The notes below the pieces were generated by a model that searched no databases, had not been told where the DNA came from, and saw only the letters and a list, made by a program, of their open reading frames with translations. The translations under genes were made by a program, and so were the position numbers. A DNA stretch of 64,000 nucleotides, taken from contig CP066694.1 of the NCBI GenBank assembly GCA_016432545.1, positions 310,001 to 374,000 on the forward strand, in the 5' to 3' direction. Below are positions 1 through 8,187 of this stretch, one piece after another (the first letter of the stretch is position 1; each line of letters opens with the position of its first letter). The stretch comes from an archaeon (GTDB lineage Archaea; Thermoproteota; Nitrososphaeria; Nitrososphaerales; Gagatemarchaeaceae).

Positions 1-788
1 ACTACAACATGGACCCAGACGCTTTCAAGGGCGCTATCACTTCCAAGACTAAGGCTGTCATCCCTGTACACCTCTATGGATACCCAGCTGACATGGACGA
101 GATTAGAGAGACGGCCCGTACCAAGTCGGTCGCGGTCGTCGAAGACGCCGCCGAGTCGCTCGGAGCCACCTACAGAGGCAAGCAGACAGGAACCCTCTCG
201 GACGCCGGATGCTTCAGTATGTATGCAACCAAGGTCGTCACCTCCGGAGAGGGAGGCGCAATCTCGACCGACAACGACGAGCTCGCTGAGAAGCTCAGGC
301 TGGTGAGGAATCACGGAATGGTCCACGGCTACGACACACGGCACCTAGGGTTCAACTACAGGCTGCCAGAGCTCGCAGCGGCGCTGGCCTCCTCCCAGAT
401 GAATCGCCTTCAGGGGTTCCTGGAGGCGAGAGCGAAGAACGTCGCGGCCTTGGAAGGGTTGCTCTCAGGCACAGCAGGTTACAGGTTCACCCAGACGGGC
501 AGCGATCGAACCCACGTTTTCTACCTGTACACCCTCTACCTGCCTCGCGGGAGAGACTCAGTACTGAAGTCTATGAATGACGCCGGCATCGGAGCCGCGG
601 TCTACTTCAAACTCCCAGTCCACAGGACCCCTCTCTACGAGAGCATGGGCTACACTTACACGCCACTTCCGAGAACAGACGAGGCCTCTGGCCACGTGCT
701 CTCCTTGCCCGTCCATCCAGGCCTATCTCAGGGCGATGTCTCCCGAGTGGCGGAGGGATTCAAGACCGCCATGCGCGGCGCTGCCTAG
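1..788 (+). CDS. DegT/DnrJ/EryC1/StrS aminotransferase, 5'-truncated by window edge
   Basis: PLP-dependent aminotransferase of the sugar-aminotransferase family, which forms amino sugars on nucleotide-sugar precursors. The reading frame is open to the window edge, and an in-frame Tyr-Asn precedes the first ATG at 9, so the N-terminal part lies upstream. Visible family marks, counted from that ATG, are VHLYGYPADM, the EDAAESLG segment near residues 45-52, and the ATKVVTSGEGG block whose Lys75 is the expected Schiff-base lysine. The next gene, a glycosyltransferase, starts on the base after the stop, so the pair probably acts in surface glycan or lipid-linked sugar synthesis. The exact sugar substrate cannot be read from the sequence. 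Confidence 0.9.
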   Translation, partial: YNMDPDAFKGAITSKTKAVIPVHLYGYPADMDEIRETARTKSVAVVEDAAESLGATYRGKQTGTLSDAGCFSMYATKVVTSGEGGAISTDNDELAEKLRLVRNHGMVHGYDTRHLGFNYRLPELAAALASSQMNRLQGFLEARAKNVAALEGLLSGTAGYRFTQTGSDRTHVFYLYTLYLPRGRDSVLKSMNDAGIGAAVYFKLPVHRTPLYESMGYTYTPLPRTDEASGHVLSLPVHPGLSQGDVSRVAEGFKTAMRGAA

Positions 789-1514
789 ATGGCCCTCCTC
801 TCCGCCGGGCCTTTACGGGTCTCCGTGGTCGTTCCTACCTACAACGAGCGGGAGAACGTCGCTCCCCTGGCCGAGGAGGTCCTGCGTGCCCAGGTCGAGG
901 GGCTCGTCCTCCTGTTTGTTGACGACTCTAGTCCTGACGGAACGGGAGAAGAGTTGGCACGGCTGGCAATTCAAAGACCTTGGATCAGAGTTCATGCGCG
1001 AAACGGCAAGTTGGGCATCGGTAGCGCCTACCAGGATGGGTTCAAGGTCGCACTCTCGGAGCTTTCAGCCGACATAGTCGTCGAGATGGACGCAGACTTC
1101 CAGCATCCGCCGTCGGGGATTCCGGCCTTGGTCCGAGCCGTGCAGGAGGGTGCGGACGTTGCTGTCGGGTCGAGATACGTCCCCGGTGGCTCGGTCGTGG
1201 GATGGGGGCTCTGGCGGAGGGCTGTCAGCAGAGGCGCAAATTCTTACGCGAGGCTCATTCTCGGGCTTACAGTCAAGGACTCGACCTCGGGCTTCAGGGC
1301 ATACTCGAGACGGGCCGCTGAGATAGTCAGCGCCGGGCACCTTCCCGCAAAAGGCTTCGAGTTCCAGGTCGCCTCCTTGAGGGCCTTGAAAACAGGGATG
1401 AAAATAGTGGAAATCCCCTATCAGTTCAGCGCAAGACGCGCCGGGAGTTCGAAGCTGGGCCTCAAGGACGTGGCAAAGTTCTTCGTCGCGGTTTTGAGGC
1501 TGTCCTTCTCGTAA
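789..1514 (+). CDS. Family 2 glycosyltransferase, polyprenol-phosphate mannosyltransferase (DPM1)-like
   Basis: A 241-residue GT-A glycosyltransferase without C-terminal membrane helices, the size of dolichol-phosphate mannose synthase catalytic subunits. VVVPTYNERENV at the N-terminus, VDDSSPDGT near 44-52 and the DADFQHPP metal/nucleotide-sugar site at 101-108 are classic for this group. The DSTSGFRAYSR segment also fits DPM1-type enzymes. It probably transfers a sugar from GDP- or UDP-sugar to a polyprenyl phosphate at the inner membrane face; a PMT-family enzyme at 51.7-53.6 kb could use such a donor. The ATG follows the aminotransferase stop with no gap, indicating one transcript. Sugar specificity is inference. 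Confidence 0.88.
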   Translation: MALLSAGPLRVSVVVPTYNERENVAPLAEEVLRAQVEGLVLLFVDDSSPDGTGEELARLAIQRPWIRVHARNGKLGIGSAYQDGFKVALSELSADIVVEMDADFQHPPSGIPALVRAVQEGADVAVGSRYVPGGSVVGWGLWRRAVSRGANSYARLILGLTVKDSTSGFRAYSRRAAEIVSAGHLPAKGFEFQVASLRALKTGMKIVEIPYQFSARRAGSSKLGLKDVAKFFVAVLRLSFS

Positions 1515-1571
1515 GTCTACTCGGCTGGAAACCCTCAAAAGCTCTGGGACCGCCGAAGCGCCGAAGGAAGA

Positions 1572-3572
1572 TTGTCGGTCAACTGGGCACTTCCATTCGA
1601 GGAGAGAATCTCAGCAGACCCCAAGTTCGCGTCGGTTTCCCCTCAAGCATACCTGACCGAGCACCAAGAGTCTCTCCTCAGAGGCCCTCAGTTCTGGGAA
1701 GACGTTGCTGCCGAGCTCGAGTGGTTCAAGCGCTGGGACGTCGCCCTCGATGCGTCCGACCCCCCCTTCTTCAAGTGGTTCCGCGGCGGCGAGCTCAACG
1801 CCTCATACCTCTGCGTCGACCGGAACATCGAGCTGGGAAGAGGCAAGAGGACGGCTCTGATCTGGGAGGGCGAGAGGATGGACCCCTCGGGCCGACCCGA
1901 TGTCAGGACTCTGACCTACGACCAGCTGTCGGTGGACGTCAACAGGGCGGCACGGATGCTCGCCGAGAACTACGGAGTGCGGAGGGGCGACACGGTCGGG
2001 TTCTACATGCCGATGCTCCTCGAATTTCCCACTCTGATCCTCGCTTCCGCCAGGCTCGGGGCCAGGTTCACTGTCGTGTTCTCGGGCTTCAGCTCGGAGT
2101 CTCTCTCCGAGAGGCTGACAGACTCCGACGCCCGGGTCCTCATCACCGCGGACGAGGGCCTGCGACGAGGGGCAGTCATCCCTCTGAAGAAGATCGCCGA
2201 CAAGGCTCTCGAGAGTGCTAGGGGCGTGGAAGGGTGTCTAGTGGTCAGGAGGACGGGAGGTGACGTGCCCATGAAGGAAGGGCGAGATCGATTCTATTCA
2301 GACGCACTCGCTGAAGTCCCACAGAACTCGGTGGTCGCGCCAGTAAGGATGAAGTCGGAAGACCCTCTATTCATCCTCCACACTTCCGGGACGACAGGAC
2401 GGCCGAAGGGTCAGGTGCACGACACGGGTGGGTACCTCACGCTGCTGCACGCCACGATGAAGTGGGTCTTCGACCTCAAGGAGTCAGACATCTACTGGTG
2501 CACCGCAGACATAGGATGGATAACCGGCCACTCATACGTGGTCTTCGGCCCTCTGCTGGAGGGTGGGACCACCTTGATGTACGAAGGAGCCCTCGACTTC
2601 CCACAGCCGGACAGGTGGGCATCCATAATCGAGGGGCACGGAGTCTCGATCTTCTACACCTCCCCGACCGCCATCAGGTCCTTCATGAAGAACGGGGAGT
2701 CGTGGGTCGAGAAGCACGACACCACTAGCGTCAGGATCCTCCACTCGGTCGGCGAACCGATCAACCCCGAAGCGTTCCGGTGGCTCCACCGGCTGGTCGG
2801 AAGAGGCTCCGTACCGTTCGGTAGCACCTGGTGGATGACGGAGACCGGGGGCATCATGGTCTCCCTTCTCCCCGGAAAGGCCCTGGTCCCCATGAAGCCG
2901 GGCGCGAACGGATTCCCAATCCCAGGAATAGACGTCGAGGTTGTGGACGAGGAAGGGCACCCCTCTCAAGCCCTTGAGCGGGGATTTCTTGTCATCCGAA
3001 AGCCGTGGCCGGGCATGCCCCTGACCATCAACAAAGACCCCGCGAGGTACAAGCAAGTCTATTTCTCGAGATTCCCTGGGGCGTTCTTCGCAGGCGACTA
3101 CGCGGTCAAGGACACTGACGGGTATCTCTGGGTCCTCGGCAGGGCGGACGAGGTCATCAAGGTCGCGGGGCACCGGCTTGGGACCTACGAGATCGAGTCC
3201 GCGCTCGTCCAGCACCCGGCGGTCGCCGAAGCGGCTGTCGTCGGGGTCCCGGACGACCTCCGCGGCGAAGTACCGGTCGGGTTCGTCATCCTAAAGGTCG
3301 GCGAGGCCCCGACGCAGGACCTCAAGCTGGAGCTCAGCGCCTTGGTGCGAGAGAAGGTGGGGCCTGTCGCAAACCTCAAGGAGGTCATCTTCGTTTCCAA
3401 GCTGCCGAAGACAAGGAGCGCGAAGATAATGCGCAGGGTTGTCCGGTCTGTGGTCTCAGGAGCTACGGTAGGCGACGTCAGCACCCTCGAAGACGAGGCC
3501 TCTGTGGAGGAGGTGAAAGCGGCCTTCGACGCCCTCCAAGAGGAGGTTGCTCGTGGAAGACGGGAAAAATAG
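1572..3572 (+). CDS. acsA: AMP-forming acetyl-CoA (short-chain acyl-CoA) synthetase
   Basis: A 666-residue ANL-superfamily enzyme that activates acetate or a related short acid to its CoA thioester through an acyl-adenylate. Visible features are the P-loop-like HTSGTTGRPKG, the STWWMTETGG core motif, the FFAGDYAVKD hinge region, GRADEVIKVAGHRLG, and PKTRSAKIMRR, whose Lys is the adenylation lysine. Length and N-terminal domain match acetyl/propionyl-CoA synthetases rather than fatty-acid CoA ligases. The start is TTG at 1572, with a TATA-like run (ctcaaaag) about 28 nt upstream, suggesting a leaderless mRNA. Acetate versus propionate preference is not decidable here. Confidence 0.9.
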   Translation: MSVNWALPFEERISADPKFASVSPQAYLTEHQESLLRGPQFWEDVAAELEWFKRWDVALDASDPPFFKWFRGGELNASYLCVDRNIELGRGKRTALIWEGERMDPSGRPDVRTLTYDQLSVDVNRAARMLAENYGVRRGDTVGFYMPMLLEFPTLILASARLGARFTVVFSGFSSESLSERLTDSDARVLITADEGLRRGAVIPLKKIADKALESARGVEGCLVVRRTGGDVPMKEGRDRFYSDALAEVPQNSVVAPVRMKSEDPLFILHTSGTTGRPKGQVHDTGGYLTLLHATMKWVFDLKESDIYWCTADIGWITGHSYVVFGPLLEGGTTLMYEGALDFPQPDRWASIIEGHGVSIFYTSPTAIRSFMKNGESWVEKHDTTSVRILHSVGEPINPEAFRWLHRLVGRGSVPFGSTWWMTETGGIMVSLLPGKALVPMKPGANGFPIPGIDVEVVDEEGHPSQALERGFLVIRKPWPGMPLTINKDPARYKQVYFSRFPGAFFAGDYAVKDTDGYLWVLGRADEVIKVAGHRLGTYEIESALVQHPAVAEAAVVGVPDDLRGEVPVGFVILKVGEAPTQDLKLELSALVREKVGPVANLKEVIFVSKLPKTRSAKIMRRVVRSVVSGATVGDVSTLEDEASVEEVKAAFDALQEEVARGRREK

Positions 3573-3578
3573 AAATAC
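3571..3578 (+). promoter_or_regulatory. TATA-like box of rpo12
   Basis: A/T-rich agaaatac inside a longer A-rich run, centred 27 nt before the TTG start; the spacing predicts transcription beginning at or next to the start codon. Confidence 0.5.
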
Positions 3579-3601
3579 GAGGCGGCGGAGCGACGCTTGA
3601 T

Positions 3602-3790
3602 TTGTCAGTAGAACCCCCCAAGGAGCAGCCGGCCAAGGTCTTCAGCGCGGCCGTCTACGAATGCGTTAGATGCGGAACCCGCACCACCCAGGAAGAGCTC
3701 TCGAAGCTGCCTGAGGTGAAGTGCATCTGCGGCTATCGCGTCTTCAGGAAAGCAAGGCCCTCCGTAGTCAAGCAAATCAAAGCGATCTAG
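3602..3790 (+). CDS. rpo12: DNA-directed RNA polymerase subunit Rpo12 (RpoP)
   Basis: A 62-residue zinc-ribbon subunit of archaeal RNA polymerase, homologous to eukaryotic Rpb12. The YECVRCGTRTT segment, the CICGYRVFRKARP segment and the basic C-terminal VVKQIKAI tail match the family closely. Start is TTG at 3602, 27 nt from the centre of an A/T-rich box at 3571-3578, consistent with leaderless transcription. It stands alone between acetyl-CoA synthetase and a convergent small membrane gene. The N-terminal 15 residues are a lineage-specific extension of no clear function. Confidence 0.92.
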   Translation: MSVEPPKEQPAKVFSAAVYECVRCGTRTTQEELSKLPEVKCICGYRVFRKARPSVVKQIKAI

Positions 3791-3813
3791 GCAAAGGCCC
3801 GGCGGAGGCCCCC

Positions 3814-4053
3814 CTACTGGAGGCCCGACGTCCTACTGCACCCATCTGAAGGGAAGAGATAGCCGAACCCGAGGACGAAGGCCCCGCCCACGCCCAAAGT
3901 CGCTAGCGCCAATGAAACTAGCCCAGAACCTCTTCCTTCGGCAGGGCCGCAATAGACCAAGATAGTTGGCCCGATTGTCGGAACGACAGGGACCAAGAAG
4001 AAGACGAGTAGGCCTGACAATACCACCGCAGTATACCTTCGCCTTCGATTCAT
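3814..4053 (-). CDS. Small hypothetical membrane protein
   Basis: A predicted 79-residue protein starting at an ATG whose N-terminus is MNRRRRYTAV. It has two hydrophobic stretches (about residues 8-32 and 45-65) separated by a short loop with one cysteine and a Gly/Glu-rich turn; the positive N-terminal residues would favour a cytoplasmic N-terminus. No family recognised. An upstream in-frame ATG at 4077 would add eight residues. It is convergent with rpo12. The base composition is less GC-rich than neighbouring genes, so this call is tentative and the stretch could instead be non-coding. Confidence 0.45.
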   Translation of the reverse strand: MNRRRRYTAVVLSGLLVFFLVPVVPTIGPTILVYCGPAEGRGSGLVSLALATLGVGGAFVLGFGYLFPSDGCSRTSGLQ

Positions 4054-4236
4054 CGAGCCTATTTGACAACGGCGCACTCTTCCTAATGGGAGTTATGCTG
4101 CTGAAAGGTGGTCTGTTTCGCACTGAGAACCTAGGGAGTTTCAACTCTTCGACATTTGCCTATCCCCTGCGGCCCTTATTGACTAATGATTTATGTAGCG
4201 GAACCCGTCGGCCAAGTCGATTCTCAGTTGCACCTG

Positions 4237-5271
4237 ATGCAGAGCAAGACAAGGGCGGCGATACACGGGTATGGCGCCTACATCCCATACTACAGGCTCC
4301 CGACGACCGAGATAGCAAGGGTCTGGAAGGGCGGAGGGTCGGGGCCCAACGTCGAAAAGACGGTCGCGTCGATGGACGAGGACACGGTCACAATGGCGAT
4401 TGAGGCATCCCGGCAGGCCGTCCGTATGGCGGGAACAAAGTCCTTGGGGGCCGTCTTCGTGGGCACCGAGTCCAAACCCTACGCAGTCAAGCCTACCAGC
4501 ACCATGGTCGCCCAGGCGCTCGGACAACACCACACCCTCGCAGCGGACCTCGAGTTCGCCTGCAAGGCAGGCACAGAAGCCATCCAGGTGATAACGGGGC
4601 TCGTGGGCTCCGGGATGATTGACTCTGGCCTAGCGATCGGGATGGACACCGCTCAGGGCAGACCGGGGGACGACCTGGAGTATACCGCAGCCAGCGGCGG
4701 AGCCGCATACGTGATCGGGAAGAACGACAAGAGGGCGATCGCGGTCATCGACTGCAGCACGTCCTTCGTCTCGGACACCGGGGACTTTTGGAGGAGGGCG
4801 CAGGAGAAGTACCCGAGGCACCTCTCGAGATTCACGGGAGAGCCGGCATACTTCTTTCACATCGAGAGCTCAGTGCGGACGCTCTTCAAGGAGACTGGAC
4901 ACAAGCCGTCAGACTTCAAGTACGCAGTCTTCCACCAGCCCAATCCCCGCTTTCCGGTCGAAGTAGCCTCGCGGCTCGGTTTTTCGATGGAGCAGATCAA
5001 GACCGGGCTCCTGAACCCCATGATAGGCAACACCTATGCAGGAAGCTCTCCCATAGGCCTGGCGGCCGTCCTGGACGAGGCCCAGCCTGGGGACAAGATC
5101 CTTCTGGCGAGCTTCGGGTCAGGCGCAGGCTCAGACGCCTTCTGCATCGAGGTCAAGGATGGCATAACGAGGACCCGCGGCCTGAACCCCACCGTCAAGT
5201 CGATGATGGCCAGGGGCAGCAAGATAGACTACTCTACCTACTCCAAGTTCAGGGACAAGCTCCAGAAATAG
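4237..5271 (+). CDS. Archaeal hydroxymethylglutaryl-CoA synthase
   Basis: Condenses acetoacetyl-CoA with acetyl-CoA to HMG-CoA, the second step of the mevalonate route to archaeal lipids. From the ATG at 4237 the protein has 344 residues, the usual archaeal length. Catalytic positions visible are Glu79 in VGTESKPYAV, Cys109 in EFACKAGTEA and His233 in VFHQPN. In-frame upstream codons (ATG 4186, TTG 4228) exist, but the conserved start of the family (AIHGYGAYIP) lies just after 4237. Thiolase and DUF35 genes follow in the order known for archaea, where the three proteins form one complex that channels acetoacetyl-CoA. Confidence 0.93.
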   Translation: MQSKTRAAIHGYGAYIPYYRLPTTEIARVWKGGGSGPNVEKTVASMDEDTVTMAIEASRQAVRMAGTKSLGAVFVGTESKPYAVKPTSTMVAQALGQHHTLAADLEFACKAGTEAIQVITGLVGSGMIDSGLAIGMDTAQGRPGDDLEYTAASGGAAYVIGKNDKRAIAVIDCSTSFVSDTGDFWRRAQEKYPRHLSRFTGEPAYFFHIESSVRTLFKETGHKPSDFKYAVFHQPNPRFPVEVASRLGFSMEQIKTGLLNPMIGNTYAGSSPIGLAAVLDEAQPGDKILLASFGSGAGSDAFCIEVKDGITRTRGLNPTVKSMMARGSKIDYSTYSKFRDKLQK

Positions 5272-5279
5272 GCGATCGA

Positions 5280-6440
5280 TTGGCAAAGTCAAAGGCATAC
5301 GTGTCCTCAGTGGGCTTCACAAGGGTGGGCGACCACTGGGAGAGGTCGATCCTTGACCTGGCTGTCGAGGCTTCCAGGAAGGCCCTTGCCGGGACAAGGG
5401 TAAGGCCGCAGCTGATAGTCGTCGGCAACATGTTCAGCTCAGTGGGGTCGGGCCAGGAGCACCTGGGTGCGATGCTGGCCAGCGCCCTCGGCCTCTCGGG
5501 AGTCGCTGCCTACAAGGTCGAGGCTGCGTGCTCCTCCGGGGCGACGGCCTTCAATGTAGCCTTCAACCTGGTCCGCTCTCATGCCGTCGACTCGGCCCTT
5601 GTGGTAGGGGTGGAGAAGATGCGAGACCTTGAGCCCGAGGAGGTCTCTCAGGCCCTTTCGATGGCAGAGTCAGCCGAGTACACCCAGTTCGTGGGAGCGA
5701 CCTTCGCCTCCCTCAACGGACTGCTCGCAAGATATTACATGGAGAAGGAAGGGGTGACGAGAGACGAACTGAGCGCCATCCCGGTCCTCGACCACCTCAA
5801 CGCAGTCTCGGCCGAACACGCACAGTTCAGGAAGGCGATCTCTCCCGAGGTCGTGGGCCGCTCCAGCATGGTGGCAGACCCCCTGAGGCTCTTCGACTGC
5901 GCCCCGGTCGGGGACGGGGCTGCGGCAGCCCTCGTGGTGGGGGACGGCGGCGCTTCGCGTACCAAGAAGGGCCTGATGGAGGTGATGGGAGCGAAGGTCT
6001 CGACCGCCGAGTTCAGCATGTACGAGAGAGATGACATGCTCGACTTCCGCGCGACGCGCGCTGCGTTCGAGGGTGCGGTCAAGGACTCAGGAGTCCCGAG
6101 AAAGAAGATCGACGCGCTCGAGATCCACGACGCCTTCTCGGTCGTCGGCGCACTCTCCCTCGAGGCCATGGGGTTCTCCAAAAGGGGAATGGGCGCCAAG
6201 GACGCGAAAGCGGGCAAGTTCTCCAGGGGCTCGGAGATCCCAATCAACACCTTCGGAGGCCTGAAGGCCAGGGGGCACCCGGTCGGAGCCACCGGCATGT
6301 ACCAGATTGCGGAGGCCTACATGCAGCTCACAGACTCGGCGGGCAAGAACCAGGTGGAGGGGGCCGAGCACGTCCTGACGCAGAACGTGGGCGGCGTCGA
6401 TACTACGAGCGCGGTGCACGTCTTCGGGAGGGCGGCGTAG
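5280..6440 (+). CDS. Acetyl-CoA C-acetyltransferase (archaeal thiolase, SCP-x type)
   Basis: Makes acetoacetyl-CoA from two acetyl-CoA for the adjacent HMG-CoA synthase. The 386-residue protein carries the nucleophile Cys84 in EAACSSGATA, the HDAF element and the C-terminal GGLKARGHPVGATG histidine block typical of archaeal/SCP-x thiolases. Start is TTG at 5280, eight bases after the HMG-CoA synthase stop; the frame stays open further upstream, but that part overlaps the synthase gene and is not thiolase-like. The DUF35 gene begins on the base after the stop. Known archaeal complexes of these three proteins make the function assignment firm. Confidence 0.93.
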   Translation: MAKSKAYVSSVGFTRVGDHWERSILDLAVEASRKALAGTRVRPQLIVVGNMFSSVGSGQEHLGAMLASALGLSGVAAYKVEAACSSGATAFNVAFNLVRSHAVDSALVVGVEKMRDLEPEEVSQALSMAESAEYTQFVGATFASLNGLLARYYMEKEGVTRDELSAIPVLDHLNAVSAEHAQFRKAISPEVVGRSSMVADPLRLFDCAPVGDGAAAALVVGDGGASRTKKGLMEVMGAKVSTAEFSMYERDDMLDFRATRAAFEGAVKDSGVPRKKIDALEIHDAFSVVGALSLEAMGFSKRGMGAKDAKAGKFSRGSEIPINTFGGLKARGHPVGATGMYQIAEAYMQLTDSAGKNQVEGAEHVLTQNVGGVDTTSAVHVFGRAA

Positions 6441-6827
6441 GTGACGATACAGTACTGGAGGATCAGGGACCGATACTACCGGCTCATCGGCTCGAAGTGC
6501 CAGAACTGCGGCGACGAATTCTTCCCGCCGGTCTACAGATGCAGGGGATGCGGGTCCGAAAAGATCAAGGACAAAGAGATGCCCAAGACCGGCAAGATCC
6601 TCACGTACACGCAACTCCACGAGCCTCTTCCTGGGTTCGAGGCCCAGGCGCCGTACTACCTCGCGGTCGTAAGGCTCTCCAACGGGGCGCGCGTCCTCAG
6701 CCAGGTCGTCGACTCCCCTGCCGAGAAGGTCAGGACCGGCGCCAAGGTCTCAGCCACCGTGAGGAGGGTCCGCGTCGACGGGGACTCGGGACAGATAGTC
6801 TACGGTTACAAGTTCGTCGTGTCGTAG
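6441..6827 (+). CDS. DUF35 zinc-ribbon/OB-fold protein of the thiolase-HMGCS complex
   Basis: A 128-residue protein with a rubredoxin-like zinc ribbon (Cys20, Cys23, Cys34, Cys37 in CQNCG and CRGCG) followed by an OB-fold domain (GKILTYTQLHEP, YYLAVVRLSNG). In archaea this family bridges acetoacetyl-CoA thiolase and HMG-CoA synthase and helps hold the pantetheine arm of CoA. GTG start directly follows the thiolase stop, so expression is coupled. It is the third gene of the trio. Confidence 0.9.
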   Translation: MTIQYWRIRDRYYRLIGSKCQNCGDEFFPPVYRCRGCGSEKIKDKEMPKTGKILTYTQLHEPLPGFEAQAPYYLAVVRLSNGARVLSQVVDSPAEKVRTGAKVSATVRRVRVDGDSGQIVYGYKFVVS

Positions 6828-6891
6828 GAGCGCCAAGGCGGAGAACCCCGCCGAAAGTTGAAAGACAAGAACCAATCAAGGTAGGGGTCGG

Positions 6892-8154
6892 ATGGTCCCG
6901 CTTCAACTCGTCTTCGCCGCATTCCTTGCCATCAGCCTTGTTGCCTCCGTTGTTTCCAGGAAGACCAGGACCCCATACACCATCCTGCTCGTTCTGATCG
7001 GAATCGCTCTGACAACCTCCGCCGATCCAGCTCTCCAGGGGGTCCAACAGGAACTCCAGAGACTCTCAGTAGGCGGCCTCTTCGTGGGGCTCGTGCTCCC
7101 GCCACTGCTCTTCGAGAGCATGATGAGCATCAGGACCGAAGAATTCAGGGCCGTCTCCAGGCCGGCGATCGTGCTGGCGACCGTCGGGGTCGTGGTCGCC
7201 GCGGTAGTCGGCGGGCTGATCGTATGGAAGTTCATGGGCCTGCCGTGGTACAGCGCCTTCATCTTCGGAGCCATCATAGCCCCGACCGACGTCGCCACCG
7301 TGCTTGAGGTCTTCCGGAGGACGGTCGTCCCGGCAAGACTTGCCACTCTCCTTGAGACCGAATCTGTCTTCAACGACGCGACAGGGATAGTCCTGCTAAC
7401 GGTCTTCCTAGCGTCCCTCGAAGCTTCGGGGCCTATCCTCCTCGGCGCGGTCAGCACCTTCATCTTCGTAATGGGAGGCGGCGCGTTGATCGGGCTCGGG
7501 GTGGCGTGGGGTGCCCGCCAAGTCCAGCGCGAGGCTTCGGACCCACTCTCCCAGATCGTGCTTACGATGGCCGCCGTCTACGGCGCCTACGGGCTGGCGA
7601 CAGCTGCAGGGGTCTCGGGGCTGATCGCGGTCGCAGTCACAGGGCTCCTCTACGGGAACACCGTCCTCTTCAGGATAGAGAGAAGAGACACTGAGGAGGC
7701 CACCAGACAGTTTTGGGGCGTCCTCGCCTTCATGGCCAATACCGTCGCCTTCCTCTTCATCGGACTCAGCACGAACATCCTGAGCCTGATCTCGAGCGGA
7801 GCGGCAATCCTCATCGCCTATGCGGTCGTCATAGTGGCAAGGTTCGCCTCCGTGTATCCCATACTAGGAGTCTGGCACGCGATCGGCCCGAGGCTTCCCT
7901 GGGCGTGGAGGAACGTAGCCATGATCGGTGGCATGAGAGGGGCGCTCTCCATAGTCTTGGTATCCACGCTGGACCCTTTACTGCCCGGGCGGGACCTGAT
8001 TGTCAACATGACCTTCGGGGTGGTCATCCTCTCGGTCCTCCTCCAGGGCCCCTTGCTCTCCGCCTATGCCTCACGGGTCTTCGGGAAGCAACAGACGCTG
8101 GCCGAGGCTACGGAAGAAGCGCCTCAGCAGAAGCCCTCTGAGACGCTCGCATAG
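6892..8154 (+). CDS. Na+/H+ antiporter, CPA1 (NhaP/NHE) family
   Basis: A 420-residue polytopic membrane protein with about 12 hydrophobic segments. The CPA1 signatures FGAIIAPTDVATVL and LLETESVFNDATGIVLL (paired Asn-Asp ion-binding site) and the late MIGGMRGALSIVL helix are clear. It would exchange Na+ or K+ for protons across the cytoplasmic membrane, controlling pH and salt. No long cytoplasmic regulatory tail is present. ATG start; a G-rich stretch (ggtaggggtcgg) lies just before it and may act as a ribosome-binding site. It stands as its own unit before glyS. Confidence 0.92.
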   Translation: MVPLQLVFAAFLAISLVASVVSRKTRTPYTILLVLIGIALTTSADPALQGVQQELQRLSVGGLFVGLVLPPLLFESMMSIRTEEFRAVSRPAIVLATVGVVVAAVVGGLIVWKFMGLPWYSAFIFGAIIAPTDVATVLEVFRRTVVPARLATLLETESVFNDATGIVLLTVFLASLEASGPILLGAVSTFIFVMGGGALIGLGVAWGARQVQREASDPLSQIVLTMAAVYGAYGLATAAGVSGLIAVAVTGLLYGNTVLFRIERRDTEEATRQFWGVLAFMANTVAFLFIGLSTNILSLISSGAAILIAYAVVIVARFASVYPILGVWHAIGPRLPWAWRNVAMIGGMRGALSIVLVSTLDPLLPGRDLIVNMTFGVVILSVLLQGPLLSAYASRVFGKQQTLAEATEEAPQQKPSETLA

Positions 8155-8163
8155 CATATATTC
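8154..8163 (+). promoter_or_regulatory. TATA box of glyS
   Basis: gcatatattc immediately after the antiporter stop, centred about 29 nt before the glyS ATG; predicts a very short or absent leader. Confidence 0.55.
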
Positions 8164-8187
8164 CCACTCCGGAAGGACGGGCTACCC

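Noticed and set aside
2532-3215. 227-codon minus-strand frame within the acetyl-CoA synthetase gene
   Set aside because: Antisense shadow of a conserved gene, with no family resemblance.
4788-5279. Long upstream extension of the thiolase frame
   Set aside because: It overlaps the HMG-CoA synthase gene and shows no thiolase resemblance; the family begins near TTG 5280.
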